DNA of 64,000 nt from Cristatella mucedo (taxonomy: Eukaryota > Bryozoa > Phylactolaemata > Cristatellidae), in assembly GCA_009760855.2 (NCBI GenBank), contig WPIO01000051.1:2467501-2531500 (forward strand). The letters are read 5' to 3'. Shown in pieces: positions 11,771 to 23,663 of the stretch. The notes below the pieces were generated by a model. The model was given only the letters and a program-made list of their open reading frames with translations. It made no database searches and had not been told where the DNA came from. The position numbers and the translations under genes are program-made. Each line of letters starts with the position of its first letter. Positions within the stretch are counted from its first letter, which is position 1.

Positions 11771-13689
11771 TTATATGTCCATGATTACGGAACATAAAGC
11801 CCCAGGACATTTGATGAAGTATACAGCAAAATTTATTGAGCCGAAATCAGAAATTATTCATTTCATATTTGACGCAAGTAGAAATGAATTCGCATTTCAA
11901 ATTGCACTCCGGTAGGTGAAGTATTAGCTGAACTATGGAATTTGCAAGGCAACAACCTGCCCGGGGAATGAAGCTGTATAAAGTCACACGAATGCACATC
12001 AGCAAGCTTAACGCATGTATCTCAATCTACTAAGGTTCGACAAGTTAGGATACAAGTTGCATATGATGCAGAGATCGGTAAACGTTTTATTTGTCGATTT
12101 GTTGCTTCCGGTTTACATCTGGATAAGACGTGGTTTGGATAATCGTTCGTATTTTATGCGGAAGTCAACAGAAATACCGATCCCATTTCTAACGTATTTG
12201 TCTTTTGAAATGTACCCTAAACCATATTCGATTGTGGAAATTTCTTTTTTTAAGTATTTCTTGACCCTCACCGTTTAAAGTACATTAGTATCATTCTTTG
12301 AAACGCTGCTCGACATTTCCGCAGCTGGATAAGCTGTGACTGAGCGGTGACTCATACATCAGCGATTCAGCGAAGCTTCTTAAATCGGATTTAGAGCTGA
12401 CCCTCAAAACTATACCGATCTTGTATAATGCTGCGAAACGCTAGGAAAAACGCGACATCTTCATGTACCAGCAGTTCCTAATTCTAATGAAGCAGCGGTC
12501 TCAAATAGAAGCGCAGGCAAGAAGATAGTGTTGCACCCATTTCGACCAGCCCCTAGTTTTGTTGGCAAGTGCCGAGGCAGCTTTCGGGTGAAGAGCGACT
12601 GCCTCGAGCGTCCCCCCGCATCTTTCCTACCGAAGCCGAAGCATCCTTTGGTGCATTACTCGCGGTAGGCTACGTCATCGTCCTAAATTGCGCATCAGCA
12701 AAAGCCTTCACCTTGGCACACCTGATACACGCGGGCACCCTAGATAGACGTGGGCATACCTTGCTCTCGGCTCGGCGGCGGCAGCGGGCGGCGGGCGGCA
12801 AGGGTGGCTCGCGTGACGGCCCGAGCTCGCCGTGCGCATTTCTGAATGAGCCCGATGAGTCCGATGACCCTCAATCCCCAAAGCGTCGATTGCATTACGC
12901 CGTGCATTACGAAGCGTCGATTGCACTACGTCGATTTCGCTACGCGCACACGCCCACGCACAGCACGGTGGCTGGCACTTTGGTTCTGGGACACGAGCCA
13001 TGCTGCGAACAGCAGCCTTGTGCTGAATCGAGCTCAAGTTCCGGGAACTCGCTCTGGCGGGAAAGCTTCGCTAAAGAGCGGAAGTGCCAGCAGACTGTGC
13101 GAAACCACGAAAGCAGGAAGTGCACAGATTGCTGTTCAGATATTTGCTCAAAGCTAGCGCCGCTTCGAGCGCTCAGCATCCGGTAGCCTATAGGTTTATT
13201 CAGTTCACGAAGCGGAGTCTGCATGCCTGAGAATGCCGTTTGACACCCGAAGCAAAAGCTGACTCCGCGGAGTGATTGGCTCTAAAACCAGACTGGAACT
13301 TACTTGGTAGGTTCAACGTTGACGGTGTTACCAGACCTAAACAACGACAGAACAGCGCCTCGAGGCAGCCGAACGTAAATACTTTCTCTTTACGTGAATG
13401 CAGTCGTGAAACGCCCTGCTGTTAAGCAATCCTGCATTATTCTCTATTATCGGTGCGAGGCAACGGCGCTTGCGTCTGTGCGAGCTACGAATGCAGACCT
13501 GGAGCGTCGGTCCAAGGTCAAGGCGTGAATTACAGGAACGGTCGGTCACCGATTTTAAAACCCCGCCAGTTGCGTCTTAACGCGGGACTTGCTCCCGTGC
13601 GTAGTCGCGCATATGCCAGCAATTTCTTGACTGTCGGAAGAACTTGGCATCCGTCTAATGCAGTAACCACTCCACTCAGGTCGGTGGCT
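11771..13689. other. Unassigned stretch
   Basis: No recognised gene. A 205-codon frame at 12569-13186 lies in CG-rich DNA and overlaps other long frames on both strands; it has no domain, signal peptide or repeat pattern I recognise. AAGCGTCGATTGCA is directly repeated at about 12880 and 12911. Confidence 0.4.
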
Positions 13690-14977
13690 ATGTCCTAGAT
13701 CTCGTTATTCCTAAGGATGCCAGCCTAACTGACCTTTGTGTGCGCCCTCTAACCTTATCGAATCATTATGCTGTCTCGTTTACTGTCCTGATCCGTTGTA
13801 CATGCTGGATAACGTATAGTTTGTCGAGCGACGAAACTTGTAAAGCATTAACAAGGAATTTTTTTTAATCTGTATGCGAGGCAGCTCTTTATGATCTGCA
13901 TCAAGACTTGACCGGCAGCCTTTAAAACCTCACTTATAATACCGTGAACATGACACTTGGGGTGAGCTTGCCTTGACGAATATGCTCCTGTACGTTCTGT
14001 CCGTATACAAAGTCGTAGAGATTCCTTGCAATTTAAAAAAAAAGCTTCTAAAGGTGTGCCGTGTTAAGCGCTGGCTACAAGGCCGCTTTAAGAAGTCGGG
14101 GTGTGATGACGGTCTAGTAAATTTCAAAGACTTCTTTCACACCCTGTATCTTAGAAAAGCCAGGGCTTCTTTTTTTCACTCAAAAACTGAAGTCCTGCCA
14201 GCCAGTCCCAAAACAGATTTATAAAATGGCAAACAATTTGCCGGCAAATTCTGAGCGGTTTCAGTCTCCCCAAATATTAATGACTCGGCCGACAAGTTTT
14301 CAGCCTTCTTCATTGAAAATATGGTGCTCATTAGTGACTCGGTTAAGCCACCTCCAACTAAAGCAATTTTTGAATCGCAACCTGTGACCTTCCTTAAGAG
14401 ATTTTCAGAGATTTCTGCACGCGATGTGGCTATCTTAACAAGGTCCAGTAAAAAGAGCTCGTCTGCTGAAATCCCTATACTATCCCCTCTGTGGTCTTCG
14501 CTGGCAGACAAACGTAGCCCAGCCAAAACTTGGATTTTGAATGCTTCTCTAGAAAAAGGATATTACCCAAGTCATTCAAATCGGCCATAGTTAGACCGAT
14601 ACCTAAAAAGCAAATATTAGATACAGAGATTACTACAAATTATCGCCCAGTTTCCCTTCTTCCCTTGCTATCAAAGATTGTTGAAACAATCATCACTAAG
14701 AAGCTTGTAGCATACATTGAAAGAATAAATTGTCAGACAATGTTAAGTCTGGGTACAATCTGCAGCCCTCCACTGACACTGCTCTCCTCCATGTAACTCA
14801 CGACATCTTATTCAGCAATGCTGACGGGAATGTCACTGCCCAAGCGTTGCTAGATTTATCTGCTGCCTTCGACGTGATTGATCACGATATCCTACCTGAA
14901 CGATTGAGAACAACGATCGGTCAGGCAGACTAGGCACTGGCATCGTCTGTCTTGTCCGATTGTGTTCAATCGGTAAT
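13690..14977 (+). mobile_element. LINE-B non-LTR retrotransposon, 5' segment
   Basis: Decayed coding sequence of a second non-LTR element. In order it shows the endonuclease-RT linker around 14040-14210 (LLKVCRVKRWLQGRFKKSG, then RKARASFFHS), the RT block with IVRPIPKKQ, YRPVSLLPLLSKIVETI (about 14587-14690) and the palm motif LDLSAAFDVIDHDIL (about 14850-14900). Frameshifts separate these parts. The element is interrupted by a SINE and resumes at about 15150. Confidence 0.85.
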
Positions 14978-15145
14978 ATCGTAATATAATATAATTTATT
15001 CGTATAGCGCCTTAAGAGAACTTAATTTTCATTCAGGAGCTTCACCAATGCCACGTCAGCTCGAGCCCATGACCTCGGTCAGACCTTGATTGGGGCGAGC
15101 ACCTTAATCACTGGGCCAAACCATCGCGCGCATGGGAATTAGGTC
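14978..15145 (-). mobile_element. tRNA-derived SINE inserted in LINE-B
   Basis: On the minus strand it has a head with GGTCATGGGCTCGAGCTG (B-box region, about 15057-15074) and a tail AAAATTAAGTTCTCTTAAGG followed by CGCTATACGAATAAATTA. The tail resembles the LINE-A 3' end. It splits the reverse transcriptase of LINE-B. Confidence 0.65.
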
Positions 15146-15905
15146 GCATCCACAAGACCAGTCACCTGTTTAGTCCTACAAAGGTCTGTCTGTCCTCGGT
15201 CCTTTGCTGTTCACCAGTTGTACTCAAACTCTGGGAAATTAACCTGAGCAAAAAAGCCACTAGGCCACTGCAACTGGTGATGAATATGGCTGCAAGGCTA
15301 GTTTTACAAATCCCAGAGGTTTGACTGCGTGTGTCCTTTCCTGAAAGAGCTTGTATGGCTGCCGGTTGATCAGCGGATGCAGAGTAAAGTTCTAATTCTG
15401 ACCCACAAGGCCCGCTGTGGCTTGGCTCCTTCATACCTAGCTGAGCTGCTGCACCAGTTTCAGCCTTCTCGTACCCTAAGGTCCTTTATGAACAGTACGT
15501 TAGCTGTTCTATTCCTCTATTTAAAGACCGTTGGTGATAGAAGATTTTACTCTGCAAGTCCTAAACTGTATAACTCACTTTCGCAATTCATACTTAACAC
15601 TGTCTACTCTCGTGCTGCGCACCGTCTCCAGCCTTTTCTTGAGATGCTACTTCCTTGCTAATCACTACGTCAAATGCTCTCCCTTTACTCACTGTGTTCA
15701 CCCATCTCAGTTTTTCTTTGCTGCGTGGGATGAAGTCTGTTGGCTAAAGACTTTGTACCGATAGCCACGTAGACTTTTCAGTGTCGCCATGCAAACCTCT
15801 CCTGCGAACGCCCAGATAGTATTTGTGGCTTCGTGGGGTTACAGACGAAGATACGGAGATGCGCATCGTGCAAAGACGTTCGGAAATTAGGACCTGGACA
15901 GTGCG
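15146..15905 (+). mobile_element. LINE-B, 3' segment and probable 3' UTR
   Basis: After the SINE the RT continues with a GLSVLGPLLFT block (about 15180-15215). A deletion removes the catalytic YADD region. The C-terminal part follows: TRPLQLVMNMAARLV, LKELVWLPVDQR, KTVGDRRFYSASPKLYNSL (about 15265-15570). Sequence after the stop (15650-15900) matches 33680-33920 and is probably the family 3' UTR. Confidence 0.75.
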
Positions 15906-16482
15906 TTAATGTACACGACAGCTAGAGCACTTTGGTTTCGTCTCCTCGGCCGTCGGACCATAAATTGTAGCGCTCAGAGTGTCAAGTCGCGGACCGGCGG
16001 ACCGTCGCTCGGACCTCTGACCTCTGGCCTCAGCCCTCTCGAACGTTCGGTAAACGTGCCGGAGTCTCGCCGAGACTAAGCCAGGCTAGACTCCCTGCAG
16101 CCCTGGTGCAGCCAGCTTGGCTAGCCAGGATTGGGCAAGGAGCCTCGTTCGAACGAGCGCGTGATAATACTGCAATATGCGACTGCGAAGGAGCTCCGAA
16201 AATCCGGCGCCGAAACTCGATGAGGTGCTGCATTGGGCCCGAAGCAGCCACTGACGCCGCCAGCCCGATTCAGGGCTGAGCGTCGCAACCCGGGGACGTC
16301 GAGCCAGGCAGGGCCCAAGCCATCTGCGATGCGTCACAAGACCGCGTCAATCTCGCTGGCGAAGTTATTTCCGCCCGCGCGCCGCCTCATTACGCAGCGC
16401 CGATCGTGGCCGGCCCGTGGTCGATATTTCGAAACCGAAAGTGTCATCTATAATTGTATCTGCTCTCCTGGCCCTTTCTCGA

Positions 16483-16522
<40 letters not shown>

Positions 16523-17428
16523 TGCCGCCGCCGCGAGGTCCTCTAAGAGCCAGCCGAGCGTCGGCGGGCCTCCGAAGCAGAATGCCGTCGTGCTCTCGCC
16601 GAACACACCCATGTCGGCTCTGAGGCAGAGCTGCGCCGCCGCCTTCTGCTTTCTTCTTAGCAAGACCAGCAGGTGAGCCCCGCCCCCAGCCACTTCTCGG
16701 CTGCCGCTGACGCGGCTCCGCCATCCCGGCTGCCCCGCTGCTGTGCTCCGTGCCGCACCCTCGCTTCGGGCCCGTGCATGCGAACTGTCGAGCGAGCGTC
16801 TGCAAAAACGACGAGCAGGGAAGCCGGCAGGCCTAGCTAGCTACTGGCCGCACCGAGATCTGTTCCGGCAGACTCCAAAGGCGCGGACTCCGCGCTGCGA
16901 CCCTTTCCCCGAGCCACCCCAGAGGCTGGTCGCTGCAGCTGCTGGAGGCGGGGTCTCGGAATGGCCGCGTAATAGCTCGAGGCTCAGAATGCAAGCGCAG
17001 CCTGGGCGGGCGGTCGCCTGAGCGGGCGGGCAGCGGAGCGCTCGTGCTGCAGGGCGCTTCCTGGTGGTCTGCTGGACTAGGCGGCGGCGGCAGCCATGTT
17101 GGCGTTCGCCAGGCGGCAGAGGCCGGAGCTCCCTCATTACCGTCGGCCCGAGCGAACCGCCGCCGCTTTAACTCGACGCGACCTGGGCCTCTTAAGACTC
17201 GGCGCCGGACGAGCGCTAATTATTTTGCCAGCGACGGCGGACTCCCTCCAGCCAGCAGCGTTTCTTCGTTCCTTCGCACCGCTCCCCGCCTGACCAATCT
17301 CGTTTGTATTCGCTGTCCGAGCTTTTGGCTTCGTTCCCAGACGCTCTATACAGGGGGCCGTTGCGTACCGCCTACAGTGGCCAACCCGTCGATGCTTCAA
17401 CGGGTCGGGGAGATCGAATGATGGATGG
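15906..17428 (+). promoter_or_regulatory. CpG-rich block upstream of the RGS gene, candidate promoter region
   Basis: The sequence is visibly rich in C, G and CpG compared with its flanks, and holds a (GCC)n run at 16484-16533. It ends at the first candidate RGS exon. CpG islands at the 5' ends of housekeeping or signalling genes are common in many animals; no TATA box or defined start site is visible. Long frames on both strands (up to 158 codons) are expected in such CG-rich DNA and carry no recognised domain. Confidence 0.35.
16484..16533. repeat. (GCC)n triplet repeat
   Basis: About 16 GCC/CCG triplets with one GCT, in the CpG-rich block. Poly-Ala, poly-Pro and poly-Gly frames across it are repeat artefacts. 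Confidence 0.97.
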
Positions 17429-17676
17429 ATGGATTCATTCGATCGATGGACCGATCGAAGGCGCGATCGATCTCATCGATTGCCGAAGCCGCGGTGGCTG
17501 CTGCGGCAACTGTTCGAGGCTGGGCGGCGAGCTCAGGCGACGGCTCTCTCGTGCTCGCTATGTGACTCGTGCTCGCTCCTGTTCACTTGCAGCGTTTCAG
17601 CGCGAAGGGACGAATGCTCGTCATCAGATGAGCGCGCGTCCGAGGAGGACCGGCGCTTCGACGGCTCCGACAGCGA
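17429..17676 (+). CDS. RZ-type RGS protein, candidate first coding exon
   Basis: This exon would encode the N-terminal tail that precedes the RGS box. The frame is open from ATG 17429. It contains a cysteine cluster (SCSLCDSCSLLFTC, about 17549-17590) followed by an acidic Ser/Glu/Asp stretch ending DRRFDGSDS. RZ-family proteins (RGS17/19/20) are known for a palmitoylated cysteine string about 45 residues before the RGS box, and the distance here is about 44. The exon ends in phase 2 at a GTAGGT donor; its last GA joins the G of the next exon to give Glu. With this start the four exons sum to 663 nt, or 220 residues, close to the 210-217 of human RGS17 and RGS19. Alternative: a CTTGCAG acceptor at 17592 would start the exon at 17593, with earlier exons elsewhere. 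Confidence 0.5.
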
Positions 17677-17782
17677 GTAGGTGGCTCGAAAGCGTCTGCG
17701 TTCGTGCATGCGCTCGCGCTACGCCGACGATCGCCTCCTCTAGCGTGGCTGCACTGGCTGCGAGCCCTGCCGGTGAATGAAG

Positions 17783-18380
<598 letters not shown>

Positions 18381-18409
18381 GAGGTACCGCACGCCCATCC
18401 TTCTTGCAG

Positions 18410-18474
18410 GTACCGGAAGTTGGAAGAAGCTGCCGCTTGGCGGGACTCGTTCGACAAGCTCCTGAAAAGCCCAG
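18410..18474 (+). CDS. RZ-type RGS protein, exon 2 (start of RGS box)
   Basis: A 65-bp exon between TTCTTGCAG and GTAGTG. It encodes YRKLEEAAAWRDSFDKLLKS then P, matching the start of the RGS box in the RZ family (the AWxxSFDKL pattern and the KSPAGR that follows). It begins with the third base of a codon and ends with one base, G, which joins CC of the next exon to give Ala. The two neighbouring exons require exactly these phases. RGS proteins act as GTPase activators for Gi/Go/Gz alpha subunits at the membrane. Confidence 0.88.
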
Positions 18475-19134
18475 GTAGTGCAGAGCTCGCCCGCTCGACC
18501 GCTAGTCTTCTGCAGCGTTGGGGCCATTCGATCGCTCAGATCACGATGCCGAGACAGCGTTCGAAGTCCTCCAACCCCCCCCCCCCTGCACTGCCGGTGG
18601 CTGCACAGCCACTCGGCCGTATTCGTCGACGGCGGCGGTTCGCCCCAGTGACCAGAAAGACGCTTGGGGTAACTGTGACGTAGCAACCCGGCCGCTGCAC
18701 TCCGGCTGCCGGGACAGAGGCGTGCGCTCTCGGGCCACCCTCAAAGGCCACCCTCGGGTAAGGTCGCAATGCAGCCGTCCTAAGATTTTCAGCTAGGCAA
18801 AGAAGCCAAGATTTTCCCTCGAGGCTGGCTAAAAGGGCTTGGCCAGAGCTGGTTGAGACATCGCCCTCAAAACAATTGCCCACAGGTAAGCTCTGACTCA
18901 GCGAAAAAGGTATGCTGGCCGCCCACATTGCTACGGCGATCTCTCGAGGCAACATGCCCACTCCCAAATCCCTGAAGCTCCGAGCTCTCACCGATACAGG
19001 GGCGGATAGCTAAGTGTCGCTTTCGCAACCAGGTACTGACTGGGATTTAGTGTGCAGGTGCGTGAAGTCAAGTTATGACTCAGCGATATATTTAGGCGAC
19101 CTATCCTAACCATTCGGTGGAAGCAGCACACGTA

Positions 19135-19285
19135 CGCCTAGTGCCCTGCTTTGGCCCAAAGGCAAGGCACTCGCCTTTAACGGCCGAGGTGGTGGGCTCG
19201 AGCCCTGCGAGAGCGTGTGTTCGAAGGGCCCGGATAGATATTAAGTTCTCTTGGGGTGCCATGAAAATTTTTTGTTCATGTTTAC
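19135..19285 (+). mobile_element. tRNA-derived SINE in RGS intron 2
   Basis: The head AAGGCACTCGCCTTTAACGG and GGTGGTGGGCTCGAGCCC (B-box region about 19189-19206) is followed by the tail GCCCGGATAGATATTAAG, then TTCTCTTGGGGTGCCATGAA. Head and tail are shared with the copies at 10.4 and 34.2 kb. Confidence 0.65.
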
Positions 19286-20468
19286 TTGCATACGAACTCC
19301 GAAACGGCGCTCACCACAGGTCAGCCTGAGAGACTTTGACTGAGTGTCAGCAGTTTACTGCAGTTGCCTAGAGTTGCCGAAGTCCGTAGTCGCTTCAGGC
19401 TTCTCTCCTCCGTTCGCAGCTCGTCGCCTTTTCTCCCTTGCTGTCCAGCGCACGGCACGGCAAGAGCTGAGAGTCTGCTACGTGCGGTGCAATGGCGGCG
19501 GCAGCCGCCGTGCTCGGACCAGTCGGCTCTACTTGGCGCTTGCCTTGGCGAGCTCTCTTTGCCTTTGGGGATTTTGCCTAAAGAGAGGAAGTGCGGACCG
19601 TCGTCTGCTCGGCGCCAAGTGCTCCGCTCGGCTTCTCGTCGATGCTCCCCGAGCAAAGCTCCGCCTAGCGAGAGCTTCCTCTCTGGTGTTCGCGCATTTC
19701 GCACGAGTGGGAAATCGTGCTGGAGAATGTCTCTTTCTTAGCCCCGCAATTTTCGTCCTGCAGTGGTCCTCCTCGATGTGAAAAGACGGCAGCGTCCAGG
19801 CGCCCGTATAAGCAACCGGATGAGAAATTGAGATTATTTCGAGCGAGCCGGTGGCATTCGTCGTGTGGCAGTGCACGCGAAGACCACTTGCCTGCCGCCC
19901 TCGCGCTCGGTGGCCGTGTTTTTGGCTACATGGCGCTCTGCAGACGACCTGCGGCTGGCGGCGTGCAGGTGCCCACGGTCTCCATGCCCTTCGCCTGAAC
20001 TCCGATCGGAGAAATATGAAGGACCCCCTAATGCTAGGCAATGTCGCTCGACGCGACGTCAATTGAACCTGTGAAGCGAGGGTGGCCTACTATGTGACTG
20101 CCACGTCTCTCGCGGGAATGCGCGCGCGAGCTCACGTTGGGTCCTTTTCGTCTAGAACTAGACGTTTTCTTTTATTTTTGCTTCTTGGCATTTCCGGAGC
20201 AGTCGCGGCTGCTGCGGTCCTCCACGAAAGCCCTACAGCTGCTACCTCCCGTTGTTGTGAGCCCGGGCCCTGACCTCGACTTCTGTCGGCGTTTGAAATA
20301 TCTAAAGTCACTTTCGATTTCTTACATTTCTTGCCGTAGTTCGAATCCGAAAGAGAGCGTCAGCCTCTCAGTAGCAGCTCGATGGAGTGGTTCGGAACTT
20401 TGAGATGACGGATTAAGGAAAACTGCTTAACAGAAGGCCTGTATCTCTCTTTCTCTATCTCCTCTAGT

Positions 20469-20590
<122 letters not shown>

Positions 20591-21879
20591 AGTGTTTCAC
20601 TATGAGGTCCTAAGCCGATGGAAAAATCGGGCGCAACATCCCTTACAAAGTGTTTTTCAAGAAAGTGTGAACGATAAGTTTGTAATGACAAAAAGTTACT
20701 CTCGGGGTCCTAGTTGAGTTGAGAATAGTACTGGTCTGCTAGGGGCTGATTCGTTCACTTCCGGGCGTGAAGAGGCTTACAAGGAAGCTTTTGCACGCAC
20801 GAGTTCGATAGTGCTCACGGCACGTGTTTGCTCTATGCGTGCCGACTTATAAATCAGCCTCACAGCTCCAAGCTGAAACGACGGCTAGTAGCAAGTGCAC
20901 TTTAGTCACGAGGTCTACTTTTTGTTTAAATTCAAAGTGGGGAAACTCGGGAGATTAACGCAGCTAGGCGAGTCTCTGCGAAGCTTTTCTGGCATTTTTT
21001 TCGCACTAATCCTTTGAATGAACTACGGCGTGGTTAGCTTTTACTTTAATGAGCGATAAATCCTAGAAAATTTGCCACTACATTCAGCGGTGTTCGCTTC
21101 TTCTGCTATGTTCCACCCTCACTCCTTGGAGTCTTTGCTAATGTCAGCCTCCTTCTATCAAATGATCACTGAATCAAATCAAATCACAAATCACTGAAGC
21201 TGCAGCAAGCGCTTGAAGCAGCATGCGAACGAAGCAGCGTCCGCCCCACTGCCAGCCTCGCCCTCGGTCTCAACCCACCACCAGTCACTAACAAGTTAGC
21301 GTTAAATTAGCGGTAGTTGTGGCTCGCAAAATAAGTGCTCATTCCTTGGCCTCGCCCTTGAGCTCTCCCTACGCGATCATAGACAGCGTCTCCTAGTGGA
21401 TTCGGAGCTACTGGCGCGAATTGAGCTGCCACCTGCCCTGCGACTGCCCTTCCAAACTCGGCTGCCGTAGCAGTCCCGCCAAGAATGGCGGCTCTCGGCG
21501 GAAGCTTTGCCGATCTGCCATGCGGCATGGCAGCCTCGCTCTTAGGCGAGAGACGGGCTACATTGGTGCGGCACGCACGGCAGCCACGAGCGAGGCAGCG
21601 CTATCGTTCAGCCTTGCCCCTGCTCGGGGTTGAGCAGTGGCCTTGACCCGGATTACTTTTATTCGCCGGCGCTCGCTTAGCCGTCGCGGTGGCGGTCTGC
21701 AGCGCCATCCGCATCTCGGCGAGTTTGGGAAAAGTGCCTTGATTTTCGTTCCGATTGGCGAATTGATGGCGGCTTCGATCCGGAGGGCCGGCGCACTAGG
21801 CTAGGCTTCGTCTCGCACGAAATTAAGCTAGCAAAGCCGAGCCTTCGCAGACAGCCTTTTCTTCCTTCCTTCCTTGCAG

Positions 21880-22046
21880 CCGGAAGAAAAGTCTTCGGCG
21901 AGTTCCTTCGGACGGAGTATAGCGAGGAGAACTTACTCTTCTGGCTCGCCTGCGAGGAGTTGAAGCAGGAGGAGAATAGCCCAGCAATAGAGGTCAAGGC
22001 CAGAGCCATTTATGACAATTACATATCCATACTGTCGCCGAAGGAG
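21880..22046 (+). CDS. RZ-type RGS protein, exon 3 (central RGS box)
   Basis: A 167-bp exon between CCTTCCTTGCAG and GTGAGA. It encodes the central helices of the RGS domain: (A)GRKVFGEFLRTEYSEEN, LLFWLACEELKQEENSP, then AIEVKARAIYDNYISILSPKE. The segments EFLRTEYSEEN, LLFWLACE and ISILSPKE are hallmarks of the RGS fold and closest to RGS17/19/20. These residues include G-alpha contact positions (the EN pair and the ILSPKE turn). The exon ends in phase 0 after Glu, exactly where the next exon resumes with VSLDSRVR. No frame disruption is seen, so this looks like a functional gene. Confidence 0.96.
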
Positions 22047-23480
22047 GTGAGATTAATTATCTGCCCGCAGTGACGTCTGAACGTTAGCTGTTCTCGATAA
22101 AAAAAAAGTCGTTATTTTAGTAATCGCAAAAGAGACTTGGCCGCTGCGTCGCCGAGCAGCTTTCTGTATGGTGCTCGCTTTTCACGACCGAGGTCGCGGG
22201 CTTGAGAATTTCGCCATATGTGAAGCCCTGATAGGGAGATTAAATTCCCTTAGGACGCTGTAAAAATGACATACCGTATGTTCAATTAGGCATATATCTT
22301 ATAAATCAAGTCGCTGCAGCAGGTATTTGCGCTCGAGACACTTTTTTCTAAATAACTGTTACACGAGGGCACGCCAGCCATTTTCCTCGCTGCTCCGGCA
22401 CTCTCGCCCGTCTCTGACATCTTGAACTTTAAATCTTTGCTTCTTGAAGCACCGAGCACTGTTATTCACGACGCTACAGAGAGAATTTATAGGAAGCAGA
22501 GCGTCGCTGCAAGGAAACTGTGTCCGTACCAAGATTACGGCCACATGCTCGGCGCTGGGATCTGAAAGACTAACTGTTTGTCTCGCGAATTCTTTGTTCT
22601 GGAAGGGGGCTCATGTTTGAGACCCGCTGACTTCGGACGTTTGTTTGACTGTCAATTGACCCAAGCCATAGCCAGATGCTCGAAATCGCCAACGTAACGC
22701 TTGGGCGAGCAACCTGCCAAGATGTCCCGAAACGGCCGTCAGCAGCAGTGCGGCAGCATTCTCGAGCGTGCCGGACACGTCTGCATTTCCACGCACTACG
22801 CTTAGCTGACGATGAAGAGCTTGGCGTTTCCGGTGCCGCCCTTTAAAGAAAGACTCGTATTTCCGGTCCGCAAATGAAATTGGGTCCTGTTCGCACGCAC
22901 ATTTTTCTATCAACGAATGCGAAGAATGCAGAGCGATCTGGGATCACAGCACCAGAGGCCAGTAAAAGCACTAACCGATACTCGTAGATTAGATTCGCCT
23001 CTTTAGACTATCGCCAGGTGGTGCAGCTTTTACGAGCATGCAGTGCCCCTTTTACGAGCAGGCCCCCTGCGATCGACGAACACATTGCGTCATTGCGATC
23101 TAACTGGGATTATAATGCGTACGAAATTTGTGGTGCCTAGAAAGAGACCGAGTTCTCTGAGGTCGCTATGTCAAATGCATTAACATCATTACAATTCACA
23201 GGCTTCGTTTGCCACGCGTTTAGCCGCAGGCTTGAATTGCCGACACGCGACACGTTACGTGACGCTGCGTTGCCGAGACGGGCGCGAGCCCACGAGGTTC
23301 GAGAAATCCTTGATTCATTTCGCGTCACATGCACGTTTTTTGTATCACAAGCATCTTGAGGAAACTGAGCATCGGAAGACTTCCAGCGAGTCCCTTAAAC
23401 GGAGATTCGCCATGGCTAGAGCCTTATTCGCCTTCGTTTCCCTTGCTCTATTGAGTGCGGCCTACCGTTAAATTTTTCAG
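22047..23480 (+). other. RGS intron 3
   Basis: A 1.4-kb intron bounded by GTGAGA and TTTTTCAG. Besides one degraded SINE nothing else is recognised. Confidence 0.8.
22160..22285 (+). mobile_element. Degraded tRNA-derived SINE in RGS intron 3
   Basis: TGGTGCTCGCTTTTCACGAC and CGAGGTCGCGGGCTTGAGAA resemble the SINE head. GATAGGGAGATTAAATTCCC then TTAGGACGCTGTAAAAATGA matches the LINE-A-like tail. Confidence 0.55.
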
Positions 23481-23663
23481 GTGAGCCTGGATTCGAGAGT
23501 ACGAGACATCGTTAACAGTAATATGGTCAGCCCGTCACGACGCACCTTTGACGACGCACAAATGCAAATATACATGCTGATGTACAGAGACTCCTACCCG
23601 AGGTTTCTTAACTCGGCTCTATTTCAGAGACTCTGCGGCAGCAGTCAGAGTAAGCCCGTGTAG
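23481..23663 (+). CDS. RZ-type RGS protein, last exon
   Basis: Starts after AAATTTTTCAG and encodes the C-terminal half of the RGS box: VSLDSRVRDIVNSNM, then FDDAQMQIYMLMYRDSYPRF and LNSALFQRLCGSS, ending at TAG 23663. The order VSLDSRVR...DDAQ.QIY.LM.RDSYPRFLNS is the established end of the RGS fold, and the RDSYPRFLNS wording is typical of RGS17/19/20. About 14 residues follow the box, as in vertebrate relatives. A GTAAGC preceded by CAGA at about 23649 could act as a donor for an alternative C-terminus. Confidence 0.94.
   Translation: MSLDSRVRDIVNSNMVSPSRRTFDDAQMQIYMLMYRDSYPRFLNSALFQRLCGSSQSKPV

Noticed and set aside
12569-13186. 205-codon ORF as a real gene
   Set aside because: Overlaps comparable frames on both strands, has no recognisable domain, and sits in CG-rich DNA.
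16233-17137. Ala-, Pro- and Gly-rich ORFs in the CpG block
   Set aside because: CG-rich DNA with a (GCC)n run gives overlapping open frames on both strands; no domain and no splice support.
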